From the NCBI GenBank assembly GCA_021014325.1, contig CM037472.1, positions 13,749,063 through 13,813,062 on the forward strand: DNA of 64,000 bases, given 5' to 3'. A program made the translations under genes and the position numbers. The notes beneath the pieces were generated by a model, which saw only the letters and a list, made by a program, of their open reading frames with translations, was not told the DNA's origin and made no database searches. Shown in pieces: positions 1 to 11,155 of the stretch (positions within the stretch are counted from its first letter, which is position 1; the number at the start of each line of letters is the position of its first letter). The stretch is from Plazaster borealis. Taxonomy: Eukaryota; Echinodermata; Asteroidea; Forcipulatida; Labidiasteridae.

Positions 1-1
1 T

Positions 2-3000
2 GACAGGGGATCAATCGACCAGCGATCCACCCACAGTACAAATTCTTCATCTGCCTCCATTGAAGAAGGTGAGAAAGATACTCTTTACATTCACTGGTTA
101 TTAAGAATTTCAAACATCTTGTGCCTCTCTTATCAAGTTTGACTAAAATTGGTGCAATTTCTTGTACACGCTTTGTGTAGAGGATATTTTTGTTGACATA
201 GATTACATTTTGTTGAAAGCAATAACTTAAAGCAAATACCATAGACCCCTTGCATGTGACATCACAGGCTCAAACAGCGCCCTCACTGAGGTCAAAGGAA
301 GACCTATCATTGACTGACACACATGCAATTTGTTTGACCGTGGCATTGAGTGCCTATACAAGAGGTCTATCGGTGAGTTGACATCATATAATGTAACCAC
401 AAGATCAAACAGCGCCCTCACCAAGGTCAAAGGAAGACCTATCATTGTTATGCGTCACGTGTGGACACAGGCCATTGTTTGACCTTAGCGATGGCAATCT
501 ATACCAGATGACTGTTTAATTAGTTGACATAATGTGTAATTTTATATTGTGTCCTCATGCAGCTGTTAAAAGGGACAGCAAACCTACCCTGGCGGAGATT
601 TCAAAACTCCAGGCCGAAGTGCAGGCGCTAAGAAGGAAATTGAAGGTAAAACATCGTGTTCAAATTTGGAGAAATAGATTTTGAAGACCCTTTACATTCA
701 AATCACTTTTGTTGTTTTCACTAAAACAGGACTGAAATTTGATGAAGTTTTCACGGGTTGTTTGTACGGTTTGATTATTGAAACCAGGAATAAGGGAATT
801 AATTAACTCTTCTACAAAAACCAACAGTATTTTCATGAATAAAATGTTAACATTCCACCAAAAAAAATGCTAGCACCACAATGAAATAGGTTCATCCAGA
901 ACCATCGATAACGCACAGAATCTGACATCACAGAGAAAACAAAACATGATGTTCCTGCCTGCCGTTGTGTACACGCATCATGTTTTGCATAAATTTGGGT
1001 TAAGAGTTTGTTTTATGTGACCTGTGGTCAAGAATTGAGTTATGTGACCTTTGACATCACTCCTAAACAAAATGTGTGCAAAACACATTGCATGCGCACA
1101 CTGAAAGGCAGACTTCAATAGAGGTCAGCCTAGGTGTACACAAACGTCACATAGTCTGTAGGAGATCTGTGAAAAAATTAGGAAATGAGGGATAAATCTC
1201 ATGTCTAATTAACAAAGTTACATTTTCTCGACAGTTATACATGTCGTTGAATGTGTGTGCTTTCCATCAAGGTATTGATTCCCTTTTTGTATGGGGTGTT
1301 TTTGTTTTGTTTTTCCAGAGTGTGGAACGTTCACGGTGGGCATCGCTCCCTGTGGCTGATACTACAACAAGGATTATAACAGGAGAGCCATACTCACTGG
1401 AACCCTACAGATCCTTGCAGGACAAACTGTCTCTACTCAATGCTGCTATTGGCTACCACGATGGCAATGCTATTCTGACCGTGTGTATTAACTGTTGATT
1501 TGGTTGGGGGGGGGGGGATTCTGTGAAGGAGTTGACAAAGGCCAGGCCTAAAGCCTCACTCACTGAATAATTTCCCTGGAAATTCCAAAAGATATGTTGT
1601 TGACCTTTTCACATTTGTATTTGCTAGCTCCTGGTAAACTCCAAGGATACAGCCAATTCCCCTGGAACTAGCTACCCCAGCTTGGGAGTTGGGTGCTAAT
1701 ACTGATTGTTAGTTTTTACCAGGAAAATTGCATCAAATGTCAAATGAACATGGGGTGACGGTGGGATTAAAGTTCTCCAGGAATTTCCTGGGGTTTTATT
1801 TCCTGAGAATTGGCTCAGTAGTGTGGAAAGGGATCTAGTAATAACTCCTTAGAAAAATGATCACTCGGTATGCTAACCACAGGTTTTGAATATATTCCTA
1901 AGCATTCCCTGGGAGTTAGCCAGGGTTAGCAACTCAAGTGTGAAAAGGTCATCTCAAATCTCCAGGGGATTTCCTAGGAAGTTTGTCTCGTGTGAAAGGG
2001 GCATAACTTTCCAGGTATTCTTGCCAGGAATCATCACCAGAACCAAATTTCATAGAGTTGCCTAAGCACAAAAATAAGCTAAGCACAATGAAATTATGCT
2101 TACCATAAAAAGGGTACCAGCCAAAAATACAACTTCAAATGTACCATATGTGACAGGTATCCTGCTCTTTTTTGCTTATCAGAATTTGTCAAGCAATGTT
2201 CTCTGTTAAGTAGCCCTATAAAACTGGGCCCTGATCAATTACAGCACACTGTACAGTATCAAATCCATCAACTTCAAGCAAAACCATGCAATAACTCATA
2301 GTAAAACTGAGGTATGAATTTCTCTTTGTGTTTTTGTCAGGTGGTGATGTTCATGAGGAGGACCCTATCTAAGACGGTCTTTTTCGAAGAGATACGGAAG
2401 AGACCCATAGCAGCCAATCAGTACATAGCATTCCTTAGGACTCAGCATGGAAAGAGCGAGAACATCGCAAGTGAGATGGGGTGAGATAGATCAGGACAAC
2501 TGAATCATAACTAGTAGATATAATTTGGCATTGTGGCGACCAAGTGTTTATTTTTTTAACCAGTCACTCTGATAAACTCTTCTGTGAATCACAATTATTG
2601 TAACTGCTTTGATTGACCAAATTTCAAAGAGATCTGCATACATTGTTGGGCATCTCAAAGAACTCTTAATTGTTACGACAGTTATGCAGAGCTATGTTCG
2701 AGTTATGAGACCCAATTATTTTTAGTAAGGGTAATTCATCACAATCTGCAGCCAACCATGCCAGAAAAACCAGGGCAAACCCCTGTTCTTATTGATAAGT
2801 GTACTGGGTTCTTTTACATGCATTACACAACACCCGGGACCTACGGCTTACCGTCCTATCCGAAGGACGGGGCAATAATGGTTAAGTGCCATGTCCAGGA
2901 CTTAAACACACATTCTGAACACCAGAACTTGAATCAGATGTACTAGATTGCTTGGCCATAAAACTCCACAGCAAGAAAATTTGAAGTTTGTGCTGTTCCT

Positions 3001-6000
3001 GAATATTTTCAGAGATACACTGTACACTGTTTCTACACTGACACAGTGATACATATGTAGTGCCTACTGGTTAATGTGCCTGCTTTTTTTTACTTAATCC
3101 CCTGCAGCCAGCTTGGAAGAATAGAAGATGCAGCAGTGAGTTGAATTTCTTGTTTTATGTATAGAATCAAAATGGTAATTCCTCCACAAGGATTTCATGA
3201 ATAGTGAATCAAAGAGGTTCTTTCTGGGAAGGAAACATGAACAAAAATTTACGTTATGCCCTGACAATTTAACAACAAGATTTCTTTACATTCAAATCAT
3301 GTAATTTTGAATGTTTTACCCACAGAACCGCTGGCTAGAGTCCAGTAATTCAGTCCCAGTAACCCCACATCCAAACATGGCCCAATTTCATAAAGCTGTT
3401 CAGCAGAAAATTCTGCTCAGCAAATTTCTTTGCTAAGCAAGAAATGAGTGGGGTACCAGTCACAGCAATGGTAACTTCATGGTATTTTGGCTGGTAACCT
3501 ATTTTTAATAAGCAAGAGTTTTTTGTGCTGAGCTAGTTTTTGTGCTTACATGCTTTATGAAATTGGGCCCAGGTCTTTGGCAGCCTTGTGTTTCCACCCT
3601 TCCCAAAATCTACAAACATAAACTTTTCAAATTTCATAATATATTTGGTTCACCGGCAAAGTTTAGTACAAAATTTATTTTGGGCCCAGCGAGCCACTCA
3701 TCCAGTGAAGATATGTAAGCCCTGTGGCTCTTGTTTTTTCTTTCTTTATAAGTTGTGGAGATACAAGCAAGCAACTGAAAATACCATACCCCATGGACAG
3801 CTCATGAATCTGAAAGAAGTGCAAAGGTGAGTATTTGACTGTGAAACAAATTTGTTAACGACTTACTTGATACATTAGTGGAATATGTTCATGTCAATTA
3901 TTTTAACAGCTTTGTGAACATCATAACACTTTTTTACCTCCTCTTTTTTTAACTCAGTTTATGGTTTGACAAGTCTAGCACCCTGTCTACTGAAGGGGAA
4001 CACATCAAAGAACATATTCATCTCCTCAACAGACAGTTGCAGATTGAGGTACCTGAAGAATATTCATTGTGGTTTTTGTATCAGCATTAACAAGGTGCTC
4101 ATTGTCTAAGTATCAAAGCATTCCTTACCCTATTATGAAACCTGCTTGTTGGGCAAAGTTCATTCCTGAAACTGTGTCAACTCCTTAGGAGTATGCAGCC
4201 CCAGTAGCCTACTCGGAGCAGTAAAGCTAATCAGTTATTATTACTACAACAAGACATGAAACTTTGTAATAAAATAAAGAAATTCAAAAGAGGAGACTTC
4301 CTAGCACACAAAACTTTGTACAGTGTTTTTCAGTCTTCTGTCGCACGACACAAGAATTCAGCGGATGAGCTGCATGCCTGTACAACATGTACATCAAGGG
4401 GTACCCATTTATTCCTTGCCCAAGTAGATGAGTGCAGAGAGAATTATGATTCAAACCCACTACCGATGACTTGGCTTCCAGAGTTTGAGTTCAAATGCTC
4501 GGCCAATTCACTATCATTATATGCATATTTTTTGTTTCTGTTGGAAGAAAAAGCTCAAAGTGTAGAGTTTTGCGGGTGTAAGGGCCATGTCACACGAGGC
4601 AATTTACAGGCAACCAGTTCCAAGATCAAAAAGCGTTCACATTTGAATGCTCACATTTTTATCTTGGGGATCATAAGACATTGTTTGAAAAATTACTCAT
4701 GTGCTACGCAAAGTGTTCCTCGTGTGACAAGGCCCTTAGGTTTTGTGCATCAAACCAAAAAACTTATCATTAATGAAGGTTATACATCACAGTTCTTTGA
4801 CATGAATCTATTTAGTTAAGTATCTGCATTGTACTTGTCTGTGTTTTTCTTGAAACAATAAGTTTGTTTTTAACATTTTATATCTGAACTTTTTTTGTTT
4901 TAACTGACAGGCTATAGACGACAAAGCTCAAAGAGAAGGACGTCCACCGTTTAGAGATCATCCTCGCAAGACCAACGTGTACTTCAAGTCCGTCATAACC
5001 ACACTTTTCTACTGTTGCTACTATCATTTTGGGGAACCAGAGGTCAGTCGTCAAGTTTTCAATTGTTTGTTATTTTTATCAAAGCCCAAATTGGGTCTTA
5101 GGTCGACTACATTCAGTAAAGAGAACCTCCAACAACTATGGAGACAGAAGAGTATACCATGGCTGATGTGGGGACAGAGGGTATCCCCCCCCAATGTTCC
5201 CATACTTGAACACACTATTTTTCCTCTTGTACAGAAGTACCCCCCTAAAATCAACTGAAAAATTCCTGAGATTCCAAGCACACAATGAATACATAGGAGG
5301 GGGGAACACCATGCCACATATTGAGCACCAAAAGAGGGGTTAGCCAGCTGTTCCATTGTGTATTGATGCCTGGACATCCAAACAGAAAAACAAACATGAA
5401 GTCCCATGTTGTTGTGATGATGATATAAACAATAATATCAGATAGTCAGTGTGGGGGAATGGTAACACTGAACAAGAAATGATTATTGATAGATGGGGAG
5501 AACATGGATCAGGCCTTAAAGAAATTATTCAAATCTTACTTGCAGATGGCTTACTCATAAACACAGCTAACTCGTTACAAAAAATAAATGTCAAATAATA
5601 ATCCATAAGGTAAACTGACTGGGTAAATTTTATATGATTTGGGGTTGAACAATGAAAAATTGACTAGAGCGGGATTGAAACCAACGACCTCCAGATTAAC
5701 ATGCAGGCGCTCTACCAATTGAGCCATCTATCCCTATGTTGGCGGTCTCCCTAGTTTGTCAATATCTTTGTTCGGGGGTGCCAGTCAGAACCCCAATAAA
5801 TTTTTAAAATGTAATAGTTCAAACAGCTGTGAATAATTAATGCGATGTAATTAAGAAAGATATGTCATGATTTATCATTAACTTGGTGAATAATTGCCAT
5901 TGATGTCAAAGGTCAGTGTCAGCAGTCCCCTTGGGGTTCGACAGCACCACAAACTGACGGAGAAGCAGTATTTGTTTACAGCGTTGCTCTCCAGAATAAT

Positions 6001-8596
6001 GCTACGACGATGGCAGGATTTGGACACATTGTTAACCTCAAAGGTAAGAGGTCATTCAGAAATGTGAAGTTATTATTATATATTTCTTGTAATGAAACCA
6101 AGGATGCCTCATAAGTGAACCTAATCACTAGCTCGCAAGCCTGAGTAAACCTGTCAACATGCTTCCGTGTTCTGGGTTCTTTTACGTGCACTTTAAACCC
6201 TAGTACACGAGACCTACGGCTTAATGTCTAATCCAAAGGACAAAGCACCTGGGTAAAGTATCTTGCTCAAGTGCCACGATCGGGACTCAAACCCACACTC
6301 TGCTGATCAGAAACACCAGAGCTTGAACTTGAACTTGGTGCTCTTAACCGCTCGGCCATGACATGCCACAAGTGGGAATGTTTGCTTCTTCATTTGTTTA
6401 AAATAAAAGGGCTCGATTTAGTCACAAGCCTGGAATACAATCACTAGTCAAGAGTAATGTTGGGGCGAGTCAGACTTGCTTCTTAGGTAACCTGGCGGGC
6501 TTGTAAAAAATGAGCAAATGACCAGGGTCTAGTTCGGTCGGTAAAGAAACTAAATAGTGCAAGGGGTGAATACAATGGAGGAATTCGTGTTGACCTCTTT
6601 CCAAGGTCTGCCATTTTGGAATTTCAAAATGCATGTCAAGATATGGTACACGCCTAACTGCACGTGCATCGCCTGAATGTGCACTGCACAGTAACAACAT
6701 GGGGGAAACTGACTCCCATAATGGTGATGACGTCAGATGAAATGGGTTGATACAAATTGAATATTGAATCAACATCCAGAGAAGGTTGAACACTTCTACA
6801 TATGAGTGTACGCTTAGGACACAGTCTGATTACTAAACGTAAAACACCATGTACTCTTGTGGACACAGTAATGTTTATAAAGATTGATGTAATGCCTGAC
6901 TGTAGTTTACCCCAACATTTTGGATAGAGTTAAACAAATACATTGAAGTGAAATGTGTTTTTCTTTTTGCTTTGGTGATCAGAATTGGAGGGGGAAGGCC
7001 ACAATGAAATGTGCCGTCAAATTCGAGCAAGTTGTTGAAATTCTTATACAGCAGAATGCACCGCATGACGTAAGTACCTTTGACCAGCAAGTGTGGATTT
7101 TGTTTATGAGTATGTGACTCAGAATCACATTGGCGTGGGAACTCGGCTGAGGCTCCGGTTCTGTTTGATGTTGAAGCATCATGCAAAATGAACACTGCTC
7201 CAAAAGTGATGACGGCGCCAAGCCTCTAGGTTTGAAAAAGACCCTTGATCTGGGGCCAGTAGCATAAATCATGAAAGCAGACGTTTTAGGATTGTGTAAA
7301 ATAATGAAAGTCACTGATTACAAAGTTTACACCAGTGTTGCTTGTTTAGATTGCTGAAATCAAAATAAGCAGGTATATGGATGTGCACAAAATTCCTAAC
7401 AAAACAAACCTCTTTGATTGTTTTCACTAAAAACATGACCATTTAATTTGATGAAATCTTCCCTCAGGTCGATTGCAACCTTAAAACAATCTTGAGTGCT
7501 TCTCACAAGTTTCTTCTTGATCGTGATTTGTATCCAAACTTTGTTGTCAGGCTATAGACAGATACCTGAAACTCATTGAGGACCCCGAGTCCCGCATCGC
7601 CCTCGCCATGAAGTTGGACCGGCACGGCGTCGTGGTCGACACGCTCATCCAGGTCAAGGATCGTCAGAGACTTCTCAAGTACCAAAGCAAAGTGCCTGGC
7701 GGAACGACGGAGGCAAGACGTGTTGAGGACGTCATGAGGAACTCTGTGAGTATGTCCGGGCTGAAGAGTCTGACCATGAGCATAGTTATTAATTACAAGG
7801 TCATGTTATTATAGCACAACGCTTTTGTGAAATCCTGAACAAACTTTACTGAAGGCCAGTGCTATAAGAAAGGCATCACAGCATTCAAACATTCCAACAT
7901 TCCAAACTGTCATCAATAAGCTATTTGCGAGTTCAACTTAAATAATGTCTGGTACAATGTGTTGTTTAGTCACAAGTTACCGCTTAAATTTGAATTCTTC
8001 AGACTCTATCTGTTTCTGGAATGCAATGCGCTTGTGCCTCATCTAGATGCTGAACCATCATAGAAGTAGAAGTTTATTGACAGTTGCTATGTCACTTGGT
8101 TCGGGGGCAAGCTTTTGTTTAGCAACCTCCAGATGGGTAAACCCTGGTACCACTGTGCCCCACCCATTCATTCAGAATTGTGCATGGTTGTTCTGCGTCT
8201 CTTACATAACAACGCAAAAGCTTGCCCGCAACCATGTGACGTAGTCTGAGGAGTTCTTATTTAAAAAGTAAGTTGTGACTAAGCAAGTCAATGTACCAGA
8301 CATTGTTCAAATCTAACTTGCAAATGACTTATTGGGCTCACATATTTACTGAGCTCACATAAGTTTAAAATTAATTAAACTTTAATCAAGATAATAATAA
8401 TAATAATAATAAGTAAGACTTATTAGGAAGTCTGTAAATAAGTACAGCAAGAATGGCTCTAATTCCACTGTCATCTCTGAAAATATGTCATTAGAGTACA
8501 ACAATTGTAAATTTTATAGTTGTACATCAACCATTCATGTTTTCTGTTTCTCTGTTTTGTGTTTACGTTTCACAGACTTTCAAGTGGAAGAACTGA
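2..8596 (+). CDS. VIPAS39: VIPAS39 (SPE-39/VPS16B) homologue, 3' 12 exons, 5' partial
   Basis: Exons: 2-68 (partial), 563-645, 1319-1480, 2341-2480, 3108-3135, 3753-3826, 3958-4048, 4911-5042, 5912-6043, 6983-7069, 7551-7745, 8576-8596. All phases join and every donor is GT. They give 403 in-window residues; the human protein has 493, so about 90 N-terminal residues lie upstream. Family hallmarks as I recall them from human VIPAS39 are LRRKL in exon 2, RRTLSKTVFFEE, HPRKTNVYFKSVITTLFY, QYLFTAL with LRRWQDLDTLLTSKNW, DRQRLLKY and the extreme C-terminus KWKN-stop. Known role: VIPAS39 binds the Sec1/Munc18 protein VPS33B in the CHEVI complex, acting in late-endosome/lysosome, alpha-granule and apical-membrane trafficking. 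The acceptor of exon 5912 is weak (no clear polypyrimidine tract) but is the only one in phase. Introns hold palindromic MITEs and SINE relics. Identification is confident; the first 22 residues are low-complexity Ser-rich and not diagnostic. Confidence 0.93.
241..515. mobile_element. MITE family F, partly duplicated
   Basis: ATAGACCCCTTGCATGTGAC at the left and TACAAGAGGTCTAT near 370. A second copy of its core, AAACAGCGCCCTCAC-(T/C)(G/A)AGGTCAAAGG with GAAGACCTATCATTG, follows at 412-450. The 72-residue minus-strand frame here is explained by this duplication. Confidence 0.7.
1590..1965. repeat. Inverted-repeat stretch in VIPAS39 intron
   Basis: GACCTTTTCACATTTG near 1601 and its complement AAGTGTGAAAAGGTC near 1936, with GCTAGCTCC/GGAGTTAGCC and CCTGG-rich blocks inside. 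Probably an old MITE. Confidence 0.5.
2044..2232. mobile_element. Palindromic MITE family A, diverged copy
   Basis: AAATTTCATAGAGTTGCC, TAAGCACAAAAATAAGCTAAG, GTGACAGGTATCCTGCTC and a terminal CTGGGCCCTG match family A. Confidence 0.7.
2750..2960 (-). mobile_element. SINE family 2, decayed minus copy
   Basis: GGGTTCTTTTACATGCATTAC, GGGACCTACGGCTTACCGTCC and GACTTAAACACACATTCTG match 6160-6310; the tRNA head is degraded (TTGCTTGGCCAT). Explains the 62-residue frame at 2758-2946. Confidence 0.65.
3379..3570. mobile_element. Palindromic MITE family A (best copy)
   Basis: Begins GGCCCAATTTCATAAAGC and ends GCTTTATGAAATTGGGCCC, with nested GCTTAGC/GCTAAGCA stems and GGTAACTTCATGGTATTTTGG in the middle. 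The whole ~190-bp unit can fold on itself. Related copies at 2044, 43474, 47318, 50148 and 59241. Confidence 0.8.
4579..4738. mobile_element. MITE family C (TAAGGGCC ends), copy 1
   Basis: TAAGGGCCATGTCACACGAGG and CCTCGTGTGACAAGGCCCTTA form ~20-bp imperfect inverted repeats; TTTACAGGCAACCAGTTCC and GACATTGTTTGAAAAATTAC are shared with the copies at 35120 and 62785. It accounts for part of the 187-residue frame at 4256-4819, which is not a gene. Confidence 0.8.
5150..5345. repeat. Dispersed ~190-bp repeat G, copy 1
   Basis: TACCATGGCTGATGTGGGG, CAATGTTCCCATACTTG, CTCTTGTACAGAAGTACC, GAGATTCCAAGCACACAATG, AACACCATGCCACATATTG. Matches 54243-54430 (direct) and 12583-12770 (inverted, diverged). 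Confidence 0.75.
5640..5795 (-). mobile_element. tRNA-derived SINE family 1, copy 1
   Basis: On the minus strand: GGCTCAATTGGTAGAGCGCC (A box) and GGTTTCAATCCC (B box), ~50 bases apart, followed by CAATTTTTCATTGTTC. The acceptor stem does not pair, so it is not a functional tRNA. Same layout at 16498 and 53588. Confidence 0.8.
6196..6375 (-). mobile_element. tRNA-type SINE family 2, minus copy
   Basis: Reverse complement gives ATGGCCGAGCGGTTAAGAGC and GGGTTTGAGTCCCG boxes, then CACTTGAGCAAGATACTTTA. GAGACCTACGGCTTAATGTC is shared with 2750-2960. Confidence 0.8.
8391..8412. repeat. (AAT)n microsatellite
   Basis: Seven consecutive AAT units in the last VIPAS39 intron. Confidence 0.85.
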
Positions 8597-8964
8597 GTAC
8601 GTCCAGCAGGATACTAAGAACCGTTGGACAATGGACATATCTAATATCTGTGTGACTTTTCAACCTCTGCTTCCAACCCATTCCTATTTGATGCAATGAT
8701 TCGTTCAGATGATGGAACATTTTGTTTCCCTGTCTTTGTTTTATCTGCACTGCAGTTGCATATCTCTTCTTAACAACAACCACAAAATTGTGTGTAAAAA
8801 AATGTGATTGGGTTTCGATAGATTATCATGTGACAATGAATCCTTGAATTGCTAAACTTGTCAAATTTATTTAACAACACTGACCTGTTTGTCTTCATGA
8901 ATGGAAATAAGAATAAGATATAAGATATAAACATGTCTTCTTACACTGTGAAATTAAACACTTC

Positions 8965-9170
8965 TAAACCCTCCTACTGTGTGACCATCCAATATCATCC
9001 ATAGGTGGTTTTAAATGATAGATAAACTATGGCAGCCTGCAGTTCGACACCATGTAGTGAATGCACATACACAGTCAACCCTCCTACTGTGTGACCATTC
9101 AATATCAATCACACCATTTGGAATGATTAGATGCACCATGATATCATGTGGTAATTGCATCAACACGGTA
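8965..9170. repeat. Two-copy direct repeat in VIPAS39 3' UTR
   Basis: CCCTCCTACTGTGTGACCAT followed by CAATATCA occurs at 8970 and again at 9079. Each is followed by a GATAGAT/GATTAGATG and CACCATG-type stretch. A looser relative with CTGACCATTATCATCCAC is at 37350. Confidence 0.6.
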
Positions 9171-9237
9171 CACAGTTGAATGGTTTCAAATGGTTGGATG
9201 ACTTACTGGCAAATGTTATGGATATTAGAAGGGTTAT

Positions 9238-9329
9238 AATAAATGGGTGCAAGATCTGTAGAGTACTTTTAGTTTCAGCTGGTGTGGTGGATTCCAACCA
9301 AATTGGTCAGTGATTATTTTTCCAATAAA
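9238..9329 (+). terminator. Polyadenylation signals of VIPAS39
   Basis: Two canonical AATAAA hexamers, at 9238-9243 and 9324-9329, lie about 640 and 730 bases after the VIPAS39 stop. No other gene on this strand lies between, so 8597 to about 9350 is the likely 3' UTR. Which signal is used cannot be told from sequence. Confidence 0.5.
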
Positions 9330-9493
9330 ACATTCCAACTATAAAGAATCATGGAAGAAAACTTTTCAAAAATGTTGTCTTGATTCTATTTTTGTATCAG
9401 TAAAGCTTGTAAAACCTGCAAAGTGATTACAATTGCATAATTTTTTTGTATTTCAAAGAATGGAAATATGCACACAACTCTCAGCCAATGACA

Positions 9494-9562
9494 TATCTTC
9501 ATTGACCTCAGTGAGGGCATTTTAAGGGGATTGTGATGTCGTATGCAAAGAGTCTATTGGTG
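9494..9562. mobile_element. MITE family F fragment (inverted)
   Basis: TTGACCTCAGTGAGGGC and TGTGATGTCGTATGCAAAGAG match family F in reverse orientation; the rest is lost. Confidence 0.55.
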
Positions 9563-9660
9563 TGAAATTTATTATAAAGAGCTTTCAGCTTCAGATCAAT
9601 AATTTGTATTATTCATAATTACTGATCCTGTAGTATGAAATTATTGTGTTCTTCCTTTAA

Positions 9661-10026
9661 AGGCACTGAACACGTTTGGAAATTGTCAAAGACCAGTGTT
9701 CTCACTTGGTGTATCCCAACATATGCATAAAATAACAAGCCTGTGAAAATTTGGGCTCAATTGGTCATTGAAGTTGCAAGAAAATGATGAAAGAAAAAAC
9801 ACCATTTTTGTACAAATTTGTGTGCTTTCAGATAGGAATGAAAACTTCTTGCAAAAGGTTTTTATTATTTTAGTGAGAAATTACCTCTTTCTCAAAAACT
9901 ACGTTACTTCAGAGGGAGTCATTTCCTACAATGTTTTATACTATCAACAGCTCTCCGTTGCTTGTTACCAAGTAAGTTTTCATGCTAATATTTGTTTTGA
10001 GTCATTACCAAACGTGTACGACACCT
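9661..10026. mobile_element. TTAA-flanked 366-bp non-autonomous element, copy 1
   Basis: TTAA, then AGGCACTGAACACGTTTGG; the right end is CCAAACGTGTACGACACCT, then TTAA. The same family, with TTGGNAATTGTCAAAGACC and AATTTTCACAGGTTTGTTAT-type internal motifs, recurs at 44366 and 49427. The 102-residue frame at 9768-10076 falls on it and is not a gene. It lies between VIPAS39 and SLX4IP. Confidence 0.8.
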
Positions 10027-10032
10027 TTAATG

Positions 10033-10783
10033 TAACCCTTTGTAACATGTTGGAGCACCAACAAGATTGTGACTAAAACTTCTCTTGGTTATTTTGAAAT
10101 CTATTTTTTTGCACATGGCTTTTACGCAAAACAACATTCCTAAAAAGTCTACGTCATAAAGTTATTTTAGGTGCTTAATCTCTGCAATATGACATGGCAC
10201 TCTTATTCTCAATACCAGAAAGACGATAGTTGAGTTGTTACATCCAACTCATATCTAGAGCCAACTCAATTCATAAGGGATATTTCCACAACAACAAAAA
10301 TGACTCCCTGGGTTACACCCTGCAAACATTCCATTCCTACTTTATCCCTAGGGTGAAGATCCTTCCTCACTCAAAAACAAAAACAAAAACAAACAAAATG
10401 GTAACTGGTGGACTCCGGATTATGGTGGTATGCCTGATACCATGTAAAGCATAATCAGTTTACATGTGCAGTCCTCAGTCCAATAAAATTAACCAAACCA
10501 TGCTGATAGAGTTGGGGGGTGATTAACCTTGTCAAATCATGGTATATCAAATAAAGGGATGTGCTATAATTCAAATAAACATATGGGTGAGAGTTACCGC
10601 TGAGAAAAAGGCCTGAAATTAAGATCCACATCTAAGGAGGTAGGTTGAAATTATGACATTTCAATCTTCTGGTAACCCCTGGAGTTATAGATTTCCAAGG
10701 AGTATTTGGGAACAGTATCCTCAGTGCTAAAGAAGTAGGTCAAAGGGCATGCTTTATTTATATATGAACAAAACAGCAGCATG
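10033..10783. other. Intergenic, no gene seen
   Basis: Apart from one repeat H unit (about 10405-10490) and an AAAAC-rich simple stretch near 10370, nothing coding or structured is evident. The 74-residue frame here has no codon or motif support. Confidence 0.6.
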
Positions 10784-11155
10784 TCGTGGCCGAGCGGTTT
10801 AGTGCATCAAACTTGAGCTTGGTGGTTAAAGTCATCAGGGTATTTTATAGGTTCAAATCCCAGTCATGACACTTGTGTGCTTGAGCAAGACACTTTAAAT
10901 ATAAATTGTTTCTCTTCACCCAGGAGTAAATGGGTAGGTACCTGTGAGGGCAGAGATGGTTATTGTGATTGATTTAGCTTGGTGCGCTACATTGTTGGCA
11001 GCCCAGACTGTATACTCCCCAGGAAGCTGAGATGGTTTAAGGAAAGAAATAAATGGCCCAGTGACCAGGGGATAATAATGTTGGGGCGCCATGAGCGTCA
11101 CTGAGTGGCGGATTTGAGCGCTATATAAGAAGCCACTATTATTATTATTATGAAT
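10784..11155 (+). mobile_element. tRNA-Ser/Leu-type SINE family 2, full copy
   Basis: GTCGTGGCCGAGCGGTTTAG (class II tRNA A box), a long variable-arm-like middle, GGTTCAAATCCCAG (B box), then CTTGAGCAAGACACTTTA, CACCCAGGAGTAAATGGGTA, GAGTGGCGGATTTGAGCGC and a terminal (ATT)n. About 370 bp; other copies at 2750, 6196, 46685 and 63690. Confidence 0.85.

Noticed and set aside
4256..4819. 187-residue frame in a VIPAS39 intron
   Set aside because: Lies wholly between two phase-joined VIPAS39 exons, includes a MITE (4579-4738) and a decayed SINE-like stretch, and shows no domain.
5690..5740. Possible tRNA genes on the minus strand (also 16540-16595, 10784-10870)
   Set aside because: A and B boxes are present but acceptor stems do not pair, and the same flanking tails recur at each copy, as in SINEs.
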